Source: Culex pipiens pallens
Lineage: Eukaryota > Arthropoda > Insecta > Diptera > Culicidae
Assembly (NCBI RefSeq): GCF_016801865.2
Contig: NC_068938.1
Location: 130,290,689-130,354,688 of the forward strand
Reading direction: 5' to 3'
DNA: 64,000 nucleotides
The translations under genes and the position numbers were made by a program. The notes beneath the pieces were generated by a model that was not told the origin of the DNA, did not search any database, and saw only the letters and a program-made list of their open reading frames with translations. Of the stretch, positions 47,121 to 58,040 are shown one piece after another; the stretch's first letter is position 1; each line of letters opens with the position of its first letter.

Positions 47121-47600
47121 TAGGGTGCCCAGAATATGGGACTTTTTCTCAAAACCTTGCTCCACAAGTTCCTTGAGCTATTTTAGGACTCTGGGCCAAA
47201 TATGAGCCAAATTGGTCAACATTTACCCATTGATACTCGAAGGTGAAGTTTGCATGGAAAAAATCGAAAAAATGTATGGAAAACCCAACTTTTTTACGGT
47301 TTGGTTTCCACGGTGCGCTACTTTCATCCGAATATTCTCAAAAGTGAGATTCTCATTGGAAATTTAATGCTCTACAACTTTGTAGAACATACCAAAACTG
47401 TAAAACTTGATCCTGAAAAGTTATTAGCGATTTAAAAAAGTCATTTTTGTATGAAAAACATTTTTTTCACCAACTTTAGGCTCGGGTATCAATGGGTTAA
47501 TCTCAACCAATTTCGCTCAAAATTTACACAGATGCTTAAAATTACCCAAAAAACTGTTTTCCGCTTGTGGAGCAGGGGGTCATTTTTTCTGGCCACCCTA
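47121..47600. mobile_element. hAT-like MITE, copy 1
   Basis: The ends TAGGGTGCCCAGAA and TTCTGGCCACCCTA are inverted repeats. The identical 8-mer GTACTCAG flanks both ends (47113-47120, 47601-47608). The body aligns with 57549-58040, sharing ATATGGGACTTTTT, CGGTGCGCTACTT, GCTCTACAACTTTGTAGAAC and CTTTAGGCTCGGGTATCAAT. Confidence 0.93.
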
Positions 47601-49250
47601 GTACTCAGTCATTATTGTTAGTCTATGATTAACTTAAAAAAATATGTATCGCTATTGCACTTTGTCGAATTATTATGAGAAGCCAGAAAGAACACTTTCA
47701 CGCGCAGCGTAAAACGCGCAAGCGTAAAAGCGCTGGCGTTGAAGCGCTGGCGTTGAAGCTTTGACTTGACGACTTGTCGAGCTTTCGAGTGAGAACGAGC
47801 CGGGACTTCGAATTTGATGTTCAGTATATGATTTTGTATAAATCCAAATTTTTTATAGGAAAAAACAGGGTAAAAATTAGACGAAAAACACAAAAATGGC
47901 TATATCTCTGGAAATACATTTTGGAAAAGCTTCAAATTTTGGGCCCAAGCAGTTTATGGCGCATGTTTTCGAATGGCTTTTTGTTTGAAACTGAATTCTT
48001 TTAATTTGATAGTGTTATCTGTAAAATAGTCCAAAAAATACCTCTAAAAATGGCTTTGACCACATTTACTGGTCGAAAATTGTGAATCGAAAAATAAAAT
48101 GTTCGTCTCCGACCCCACGGCTACAGATCTGACTTATACAAATTGTGGGTTTTACGAGCGGTTTTCCAGTGATGGAAGACACAAATTTTTAAGAGCGGAT
48201 ACAGGCATCGCTTATGTATTTCAGAAAAAGAGCTCTCAAAAATCAGACTTTGAGTTCCGGGTTTAGGGCCAAAATTCAATCGAAAGAGCGCATCCTAACC
48301 TTCAATTTAGTAATAGGATTTTTTCCTGGGACGTATCCTCGCCGTGCACGATTTTTTAAAGATTTCTGAGAAAAACGTTTTTTCAAAAGCAAACCTTAAA
48401 CCTTTCTTTTGTAAGAAAGGTAAAAAGAAGGAGTGATTTTATTAAATTATTATATTTAATTAATTATAGAACAAAAATTAATTTTACACTAAACACAACC
48501 CACAAATCACAAAAAAAAACACTTTAATCTAGATTATATGAAATGTGTTCCGTTCTCAGAATCCTCTCTGCAGTAGGGCTGGTCGTTTTTTTTCGGGTGT
48601 TTTTGGATATACCCCAATTATCAACAATGACAAGAGAAGAGCTTGGGGGTAATCTAACTTTAAGACTTTCCAGCATGCGTTCATCGGACTGGCTGCGACT
48701 GTGTTAGATTAGATTAGACCCAAAACAAAAGAATGATTTTATTTAATGTTTACTGTATAAGAAGTAAAAATAGTTCAATAATGATAGAAAAAAAATTAAT
48801 CGCCTGGACAAGATTTAAAATTTCTCTAAAGGCGAGTGTCCTGTCAATTGACAGAACACTTGTCAAAATCGATTCTGAGTTCAATGGCCCCATCTTCAGA
48901 TTTATGAACACATGTTTAAAGCAACGCCATGCGAAGAACGGAATCAGTTTCTGTTAACTCCGATTAATTATTACTTTCAGCCTGTTTTTATCGCGCTCAA
49001 ACTTCTCAAAACCGCTCCAAACCAATTAGATAAATCACAGATTGAGATGCAGCGCGAGACAGACAGGGCACCGTAAACATCCACAAATTACATAAATCAT
49101 GCACGAACGACACCCAGAGACATCGGCGGCACTCAATTAAGAGAAAAGGGAAAAGCGTGCGCCTCCGAGATCTGAGCCGGAAAATCTTCAAGAAACTTCA
49201 GGTTGAGACTCCGCTGCCACGAAAGGAACCATATGTGTGCCGTCGCACGA
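47601..49250. other. intron with short duplications, no gene
   Basis: A 14-bp unit GCGCTGGCGTTGAA is duplicated in tandem near 47729-47757, next to GCGCAAGCGTAAAA. The rest is AT-rich repeat-like sequence to 48430 and mixed sequence after. Confidence 0.5.
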
Positions 49251-49332
49251 TCCGCCACAGACATTCCTGGGCCATTCCACTTGAAAGTCACGAGACCCGG
49301 CGGCCGGACTCGGCAGTACGTTGCCCTCGTGT

Positions 49333-49875
49333 CTAACTATAATACACACCACCGCACCGACCGTCTGGTACAGTGGAGCTCGCGTAGAGATAGCTATCTC
49401 TAAGTTTGTTTCGTTCACGGATCGAATGGACGACGCACACCACTTGGCGAACGTGCTCGATGCAGAATTCGCAGTTCAGGTTTTTAGATGTTGTCGCGAT
49501 TTTTTTCTTGTTGGTTTCGGCAGTTTCTTGCACTCTCCTTGAACGAACATGGTGGCTTGCCGAGCCGGTAGAGTTCAGTCCCTGAACTTGGTACAACACG
49601 GAACGGAATGCGATGCTGCGACGACGACACTGGGTGCGATTAAATCGATCTTTAATTAGCTGAACGAAACTAATTTTAGGATTTGTTAATGCAAAAGTAA
49701 CTCTTTGCTGAACAAGATGACATCCTAGTCTTAAGGTATCTGAAGTTTTTATCATTTGAAGATCGCCAATCGTTGAACTGGTTGATCCTGAAGTCCATGA
49801 TCGTGGCTGTAGATTTATGAACTCAGCCCGAAGTTCTGCAAATACCTCTGAAGCTGAACACGATTCAATTGTCAT
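49333..49875 (-). CDS. unrecognised 180-codon ORF, doubtful
   Basis: An ATG at 49875 opens 180 codons, the longest ATG-started frame in the window without a recognised product. It begins MTIESCSASEVFAELRAEFI and ends near CGGVYYS. It has no recognised domain, signal peptide or membrane segment, and codon use is not clearly biased. It lies in a GC-balanced block of the intron between the first CH1 exon and the rest. It could be a chance frame, an untranslated or alternative exon of shot, or a nested gene. Confidence 0.2.
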   Translation of the reverse strand: MTIESCSASEVFAELRAEFINLQPRSWTSGSTSSTIGDLQMIKTSDTLRLGCHLVQQRVTFALTNPKISFVQLIKDRFNRTQCRRRSIAFRSVLYQVQGLNSTGSASHHVRSRRVQETAETNKKKIATTSKNLNCEFCIEHVRQVVCVVHSIRERNKLRDSYLYASSTVPDGRCGGVYYS

Positions 49876-50222
49876 GGTAACGCATTGACCTTGATCACAG
49901 CCTCTCGTTGCGTGTGGTCAATATCGCTGCCCCTCCCAAAAATTCAGAGTACAGCGGACCAACCCGATCGTCGTCTGACCACCTTGGGCGTAACGCTAAT
50001 CAATTGTTGATTTAATTAAAACCTCGCGTGTGCGCGAATCCAGCCCAACCACGCTGCGGTAGGTCCGCCCTGAAAGCAACCCGGGCACGAGCCCAGTGGG
50101 CATCTACCTTGGACTGCGCAGAGACTACCGGAGTAGCGATCGTGTACCGACGATAGCGGTAAATTGCACAGATCATCGCGGAGGTCTACACGGGGAAGTC
50201 GTCGTCGGCAACTCTTTGTTGG

Positions 50223-50299
50223 ACAATACTGGAGGTAATGATCAGTGAAAGATCACTACCTGTTGTAGTGGACCCAGGTGGGGGTGCCCACAGTATTGT
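50223..50299. ncRNA. possible structured RNA, three-way junction
   Basis: ACAATACTG (50223-50231) pairs perfectly with CAGTATTGT (50291-50299). Inside are two further hairpins: 50233-50243 with 50251-50261 (10 of 11 pairs, loop AGTGAAA), and TGGACCC at 50269-50275 with GGGT plus CCA at 50282-50290. Together they form a compact 77-base three-way junction. I recognise no known RNA family. It could be transcribed on either strand or be a chance fold. Confidence 0.3.
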
Positions 50300-50920
50300 T
50301 CAAGGGAACACCTCAACTTGACCACATGTGTGGAATGACGAGAGCTGACTCACGGAGATAAGAGGTTCGCCGTTCAACGGTCATCATAAATTGCGGAAAC
50401 GATGAGTCGTTCGGGCCCTAGAAGACGTGAAAATTCGCGCAAGTTACGACCCAAACGCGGGGAAGGTTAATAAGCAATTTCCAGCAACATCCGGAACGAT
50501 GCCGTGGAGCAGATTCCTCACGAATTTCTCCGGAATGTCGAGGGACGCCACCTGGCATTTTCGTTCGTAATGATCATGCAGATGGTGGCCGGTTTGAAGG
50601 GGTCTCGACCGATCAATAGCTTCTTTGCAGATCATCAGCGGTACTCAATTTTGAAGAGCTCCACGCGGTGGCTACAGGTGGAGACTTCCCCCGCGGAGAT
50701 TGTAGTACGTGGATTTCAACGTGGAAAGGTCGATCTCACGGTGTTTTCGTATAATTGACCAATTTCCCCGTGTGCTCTGTCACTTTTTGCTACCCTTTTC
50801 TGCGCTGCAGTCAGCGTGGAATGGGCCGAAAATTTGCACTTTGCAGCTCTAGTCCGTAGAAAATCGCACAACTTTCCATCTTCAGCTGCTATTCGTTGTC
50901 GGCGTTGTGCCATCTTGTCT

Positions 50921-51245
50921 CATGATTTCATGAATTTAATCGAAGATTTTATTATTAGATTCATGACTTTATGAATAAGATTCATGATTTCATGAATAGA
51001 TTCATGATTTCTTGAATAAGATTCATGATTTCATAAAAAAATCATGATTTTATGAATAAGATTCATGATATCATAAAAAAATCATGATTTTATGAATAAG
51101 ATTCATGAATTCACGAATAAGATTCATGAATTTTTGAACTAGATTCATGATTTCATAAATTGGATTCACGATTTCATAAATTGGATTCATGATTTCACAA
51201 ATTTTATTCATGAAATCATAAATTGAATCTAGGCCTTCAAAAATA
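50921..51245. repeat. degenerate tandem repeat, about 20-bp TTCATGATTTCATGAA units
   Basis: About a dozen imperfect copies of words like GATTCATGATTTCATGAATA run in tandem. The core TTCATGA is nearly self-complementary, so the array contains many short palindromes. Confidence 0.85.
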
Positions 51246-52885
51246 AATGCAGCCAAAAAAATATGAACAGATCTTTTAACTTTTTCAGAGTCAATAATTG
51301 TATTCACGTTGAAAATTTAATTTATCTTGAACACAAAAAAAAGTTCATGATCACATGAAAATAGTTCACAGAATAATGAACATTATTCACGGTTACAAAT
51401 GTAATCCGTCATGCCCAAGAATCTTTATTCACGGCTTTTACAAGATTAGTAAAAATGGTAATATTCGCGTATTTATTACATTACAAACGTCAAACCAGAG
51501 AGAAGGGAAATACTCAATATTCAATACTCTTTGGTCAAGCTGCGTCCACATGTGACAACCTACCACAACGTCCCCGATCTACCAACTAGTAAACGTCCAA
51601 TTCAATTGTTTGCATTTTTTGTTCGCGCCCCTTCTTGGCACTTCACCTGTACGGGTCTTCGGAGATAACATCATCAACGCGCGTACTCCACCGCGGCCGT
51701 TGCGTCACATTCTCGTGGCCGAAAAAGGAGTTTTTTTTGCTGGGCGTGAAAAATGGTATAATTTTGTCACGCCGAATGCCATTACGGGCCAACATGGCGT
51801 CGGCGTCCGAAAACCCTCCAACTTTCACTCCACGCGAACTCAACTCCACACTAAAGAGCATATTAAAAGGCACTACTACCTCGGCTAAAAGGCTCTAATA
51901 GCGGATAAATGGACCCGGGCGATCAAAGAGGTTACGCGATCGAGCGTTGTTTTGTCGCCCCCTTTTGAGGGGTTCCCTCAACTCGATGACGACTACGAAG
52001 TGTAAGAAGAAGAAGAAGGTAGAGAAGTTCAACGATCGCGCCGTAACGCCATGTAACGCTCGGGCTTTGAGGTTAGGAAATGTTGACGATCGCGGCGGCG
52101 TCTGACACATACGAAAGTAAAAGTTTGTTTTGATCGTGGTGCCGCTTGAATGCATTGGCTCCGTGTCCTATCAGCTGGTAAATATGGTCCGCCGTATCGA
52201 TCGAATAAATACCGAAGCGGAGACCTGCGGCGGAGGAGGAGGTATTAATACAGAAATAGATGTGTCACGGCTGGGTGCGTATTATGGTCTTTGATCTCTG
52301 ATATGAAGCGATCGTGGTGGAACAATGCCCTGCGTTGACGTAGTCTCGTGTGGTCAGTATTGTGTAACGTGTCCACGGAGTGATTATATGCGTTGGAATC
52401 GCTTGGTTATGAACTGATTAACCGTGTTACGGGTCAGCACCAGCGTTACGTGAAGCTTGTGAAAACCTTGACTCTGTACTAATTGGTATCGCGCGAACCA
52501 CTTAAGGGCCCGTTGAGATCGCAGAATGCCAAACTGCAATCCAAACGAACCGCCTTGTCCAGGCTATCTCATCCACCTACGATGACAACTCGATTGTATG
52601 GAAATTGTGCGCGGAATAATCCGCTGGGCAAATGGTTTATTTCTACACATAAATCAGAATAAATTTGTTTGCGACCGGACACAATGGGGGCCGCTTTTAA
52701 ATGATACTGCAAACACACGTGGCCTTCTTGAGCTGGGAGAGTTCCCCGACTTGGTAAGAACTCAGTGTTTGGAATCAACAGTCCTAGATATTGAGTTGAA
52801 TTTTGGATGCTACACACAGTATCTCAGCCATCAAATGTGTTAGGAAACAATCCAATACCTGCTGACCGGCAGTGAAATTATGGAA
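51246..52885. other. intron, GC-balanced, no gene accepted
   Basis: 51600-52600 is GC-balanced and apparently unique. Several overlapping frames of 60-92 codons are open on both strands, none recognisable. Confidence 0.45.
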
Positions 52886-53811
52886 TACCGTAAAACGGGG
52901 TGACTTTGATAGCCGGGGTGACTTTGATAGGTTTGAGATTTTTCCGCAAAAGTAGAGTACAAATTAAATACGTACGGAATGGTTTGGAACCATACTGACC
53001 ATGGTAGAGAAGTACTCAGAGTACCTCAAGAAGAACTTTTCATAACATTTTGAAAGGTTTAAAAAGTTAGTTAACTATTATTAATAAAATGTTGATGAAA
53101 GGCATTATTTCAAAAGTGTCATGATTTTCTTTATGAACATGATTTTGAATCGGAAAATGAAATACATTTTCGGATTCTTTGGACAATTTTCCACTAGGAG
53201 AAGGTCAACTAATTTTGTAAATATTAAATAATATGTGTTTTTGAAACATAATTTAAAAAATCTCCAAATTTATAGGCAATTTCAGTTGAACAAATTTCAT
53301 ATGAAATGTGAAAACTTGTGATTCGTGCTTCGAATTCAGTTTAAAATGTAATATAAATCGATAATTTTATGAACAATACTAGATTTAACGAATTTCAGGC
53401 AAAATTCCGACTTTTTAACAACTTTACCTAAAATTTATATGTATTTTGTTAAAAAGCTTTAAGACTTAGTTAACTTAATATAAACATTGATTTTTTTTTC
53501 TTGAAAACTATATCATCAACCTTAGTGATGGTTCATTTAACGTAAAAATTAAGTTTGAACACCTATATTCTGATTTTAACAAGAAAAACTATGACTATCA
53601 AAGTCACCCCGGAATTTAAAATGAGAATTTTTAACGTAGCTATTTTTCTGAGCATTATAGAAAAATAACTTTTTCCAGAAATAGTGCATGAACTTTGTGT
53701 GGCCTACCCCAGTACATGTTTTAAAAATATTAATCTTGAGAAATACCTTTCCAGTTGGGAAATATTCCAAAAACAAATTGAAATCCTATCAAAGTCACCC
53801 CGGTTACGGTA
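52886..53811. mobile_element. MITE-like element with TACCGTAAAAC ends, copy B
   Basis: The left end TACCGTAAAACGGGGTGAC and the right end GTCACCCCGGTTACGGTA are inverted repeats. The body aligns with copy A at 8304-9193. The flanks belong to the repeat family seen at 13120-13198, so this copy is inserted into another repeat, at the point where that family reads GAAATTATGGTA. Confidence 0.9.
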
Positions 53812-56800
53812 GTATAATTTGTATCAGACTTGGAGTTTGCTGATACAGTTTTTCTTAGTCCTGGCGAAAGACTCTAACCGAAACTTACTAGGGGATTCCG
53901 TGGAGATTTTCGCTTATCCGCTTAAAAAAGTGGGTCATCAACACTTCCCGTCTTCCAAATCTCATTTCTTGTCCCTGGTACACTGTGGAGATGTCACAGT
54001 GGGGATCTGGTTCAGGTGGTATTGATTCTATTGCCAATTATCAATTTCTAGGAAACTTGGACTTAGACAATCATCACATTACATGACGAAGTCCAGTCTG
54101 CAATCCGCTAAAATAACCGTCTCTTAGCGAGGCGAACTCCACGTTCCGGGGCAAAAGACTCCGAAGAATTTCACTCTCGGCTGTTGAACGATCCAATCGA
54201 ACGCTATCTAAAGTGCGCGCGCGTTTATTGGCCCATAAAATCGGCGCAAATTAGGCATAAAAGTGCGCGATACCGACGGCTGCGGCGGCGTTGGCGGTCA
54301 AAACTAATTGGGATAAAACAAGCGAATTGCTGCTTTTTGGAAGATGCAATAACTTGGGGTGTTTCAGGGAATTGCTTCAGATTAAATCTGGCGGCCTTGA
54401 ACTTGAGAGTTTGCGAAAGACCTGGTCGATCATTTCAGCTATTGACCAAGTTCTCGAAAAAACGACAAAAGCTCCACCCAATTAAACTCTCAAACAGACC
54501 GCGCACTCAAGTTAAAATTAGATCTCTGGACACCCCAAAAACTGTCGCACGCTCGACCTCGTCCTCCAAGCCAAACAGTCTATGCAAATGGGCACGAGTC
54601 CGGTTTTGGAAGTAAACAGTTTTCGCGAACCCCCGTGTGTGTTCGGTACAAACACACTTAATTTCTGCAAGTTCGCGCGTCGAGTTGAGTTGGTCAAACG
54701 AGTGTCGGCGTTAATGAACTTGACCGTTTCAGTGACATTCGTCTCTCGGGGGGATGAGATCACTGCGCTGTGATAGCTGGTCGGCCAAGGTCAACCGCAT
54801 GCGGACCAGTTTCGTGGAACTAACTTCCTATGTTGGTTAGGGGGGACAAAGCTATTGGTGAGACTTAATTAGAATGAAAGTTGGAGTAGACTTGGTATCG
54901 CGATATACCGTTTAAGATCTAGGTCAAATATCCGAGAAGACTTTGGAAATACCAAGTTGCGAGCTCATCTCAGTTGAATCTTCAGCGAAGTACCCTCTAC
55001 AGTTACGAGTGCCCTTACGATCCGTACACCACAGACCACTGAGACCAGCTTTGTTTGTACAACCTTTTCGCGTACACTCCAACAATCCCCGGGTGGCCTT
55101 CACCGAGCCCATCGTGACGAATAATTGAATTATGTTTATTTAAATGTGTGACCAGCTCAACACCCATCGGGAAGAAGACTACGACATCGTAAAAACAAAA
55201 CCGGTGAAACCTGTTTTGGGGCCCGGTCTTGCGAAATCCTCATTGTCTGCCAACTCTCACTTGGTATCGATTTCGCGTCCTTTGCCGCGCGAACTTAACC
55301 TACTAAGGGACACGATGATGAGTCACAATCGCCGCTCGAGGTGTCCGCCGATAACACCCCTGTGAATCATCCGCCAGCGCCAAACTCGGTGTCGGTGCGA
55401 AACGAGCCTTCCCTTCGCCAAGGCCGCAGACTTCAAAGAAGCTGCGCGCGATCGCTGCATCGGGCCATGTTTACAGAGCTGGTATCTGGTGTTGTTTTGC
55501 TCAAAATGGGAGAAATGAGCTGTGTTGAGTTGCGGCGATGCTGAGCTGCTGCGCCAAAGGTCTTATGCATGCATAAGTGTAATACGCAGACGTCTCTTGG
55601 TAGGGCTTATCGCGGCCAGTTCATCAACGCTGAGTGACGTTGTGGATGTACGGTAGAACCCCGCTAGATTGACATCTAGTAGTTGGTAGTGTTTGGGATC
55701 TCAGAGATCATCAACAACCGCAGTCCTGCCGTAGTTGGCACCAACTACAACACCCTCCCGCGTAGTAGTGGTGTTGTTTTCAAGCTACGCGGAGTTGTTC
55801 TGCATTTAAGGCATCATGTTTACCTTCCAGTTTTCTCAGCGGCAAGGTATTATGTTACGACAAAACTAACGTACGTAGTCGGTTGGTTGGTCGGTTAGGC
55901 TACTGGTTTTCGTACGCGTACGCACACAGGTGATTCACTGAATGAAACCCTTTTGCCGACGACCGGGGAGGGTAATTTTATCTGCGTACATACACGTTGT
56001 GTGGGCAGCTTGCCGCGAAAAACCGCGAAAGTCTAGCGGTACTTGACGCTCTTGGGTACTCCGCAGGTATTTACATCTCGTACCCATCAATTACGGGGCG
56101 ATTTCACCCACGGTTTAACGAGCACGGAAAATCGGCGAAAGGGTCTTTTAGGTTAGATTTGGCATATCCACTGGACAGGTAGACTTCAGCTGATCCTGGT
56201 CAACACGAAGTCTTGAAACCCCGACAATCCAAGCTTTCCGTGCCCAAGATTAGCTCGGACAATCCGTAATGACCATGTAACAAGCCGGAATTTCACGTGT
56301 GCTTGACCACCATCGAGGAATTCCAGCTTGTCGTCTCCGTGGATATCTCAAAGTTACTGACAAAATTGTCAGAGGCTTCCTCACTGAATATCTCATGATC
56401 AAACGAGAGCTTCTGACTTCAATTCAAAGAGTTGGTATGTTAGTTCTTAATCAATACACTAGAATGTACAGAAATTCCAACGACTGGTAAGTCACACTTC
56501 CAGGCAACTCCTAAAGACCTTGGGGTACAATATCGCTTGGAAAAGCAGCACCAAAAGCCCGTAAGAAAAACAAAACGAAGAAGCGCGCGCGCCATCATTC
56601 TTTTGACACAGATTCTTTCAGCTGAAAAGCTGCAAAAAAAAACTCAAGTTTCTCACAATCGCAGCTTTTCACAGCGCGCCCCGCGTGGCTTTGTTTACAC
56701 ACATTGCACTCTATTGCACATGCAAGCTGCAATTGATGAATCGTTTTGCCTGTGTAAGTCACCCCCGAAGTGCCGGCTTCAACAGAGTGAGCTGCTGCAT

Positions 56801-57548
56801 TCCTTTTTGCAGCTTCTGGCGTCGCGACTTCCAAGGGCTGGTCGCGCAGCGGATGATAAATGCGATTTGTTGATGCTCCGCGGACTATTGCTGGGGGTAG
56901 CTTGTAGTCTTTAAGTGATACACTCGTTTCGAGTCATTACGAGCGCGCGGCGACTGGCACACAGTGTGAGCGATGAGTTGGCGAGTTTGAGGATGAGGAG
57001 TGATTTGCATGACGCCAGGATGACCTGCGGGGGTCAGCTGAGGAAGGGGCTGGAGAATGGTGTCGTTCTAGATCGTTTGAATAATTTAGTGAATCTCAGC
57101 CAGCTCCTTCATTTTAAGAATCAAACGTTTCGTCGTCTACTTCTAAGTCGTCGAGATATTCCTCAAATGGTAAAAAAATGTGCAAAAATGTCGCAATAAG
57201 GGTTGCCAGATCATCAAACTTTATGACTCAATTTCTTTATTGAATCCCTCAAACACCTTCACAACGTTATATACAGAAAACAAAATTAGCTTTGAAAAGT
57301 ACCCATAAAAGTTCTTTAAAATTCCTAAATCGACAACAGTGTTGCCTGATTATCAAGCTACAATTTTTATTCAAATGTCTATTCAACATTGCATAGTGGT
57401 TTGCTCAGTATTGGGACTGATTGTTTATTTACCCAAATTTGTTTTAATCACCTTAAATTGTTGACCGTCCAGGAGTCATTTGGATGACACACAGAGATGA
57501 TTTGTCTGTGTACACTTACTGAGATTGCGACTTAGTACTTGTACACAA
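53812..57548. other. long GC-balanced intron block, no gene accepted
   Basis: 54000-57200 is the longest largely repeat-free stretch of the window. Many open frames exist (for example 54184-54615 and 56537-56914 on the plus strand, which begin at non-ATG codons), but none is recognisable. GTTGCCAG modules appear at 57198 and 57342. Candidate regulatory DNA by composition only. Confidence 0.45.
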
Positions 57549-58040
57549 TAGGGTGCCCAGAATATGGGACTTTTTTTCAAAACCTCGCTCCACAAGCTGA
57601 ATATTGTTCCTTGACCTATTTTAGGACCCTGGGCCAAATACGAGCAAAATCGGTCATCATTTACTTATTGATACTCGGAGGTGAAGTTTGTATGGGAAAA
57701 ATCGAAAAAATGTATGGAAAACCCAAGTTTCTTACGTTTTGGCCTGCACGGTGCGCTACTTCCATCCAAATATTCCCAAAAGTGAGATTTTTATTGAAAA
57801 TTGAATGCTCTACAACTTTGTAGAACATACCAAAGCTGTAAAACTCGATCCTGAAAAGTTATTAGCTATTTAAAAAAGTCATTTTTGTATGAACAACTTT
57901 TTTTCACCAACTTTAGGCTCGGGTATCAATGGGCTGATGGGTTGATCTCATCCAATTTCAAAATTTACACAGATGCTTAAAATAATCCAAAAAACCGTTT
58001 CAGCTTGTGGAGCAGGGGGTCATTTTTTCTGGGCCCCCTA
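57549..58040. mobile_element. hAT-like MITE, copy 2
   Basis: This is the same family and orientation as 47121-47600, with ends TAGGGTGCCCAGAA and TTCTGGGCCCCCTA. The flanking 8-mers GTACACAA and GTACACAG differ at one base, as expected for an older insertion. Confidence 0.9.

Noticed and set aside
54184..54615. 143-codon plus-strand frame
   Set aside because: It begins at a TTG, has no recognisable similarity and lies opposite to the shot transcript in GC-balanced intron.
56537..56914. 125-codon plus-strand frame
   Set aside because: It begins at a TTG, is rich in biased low-complexity residues and has no domain or splice support.
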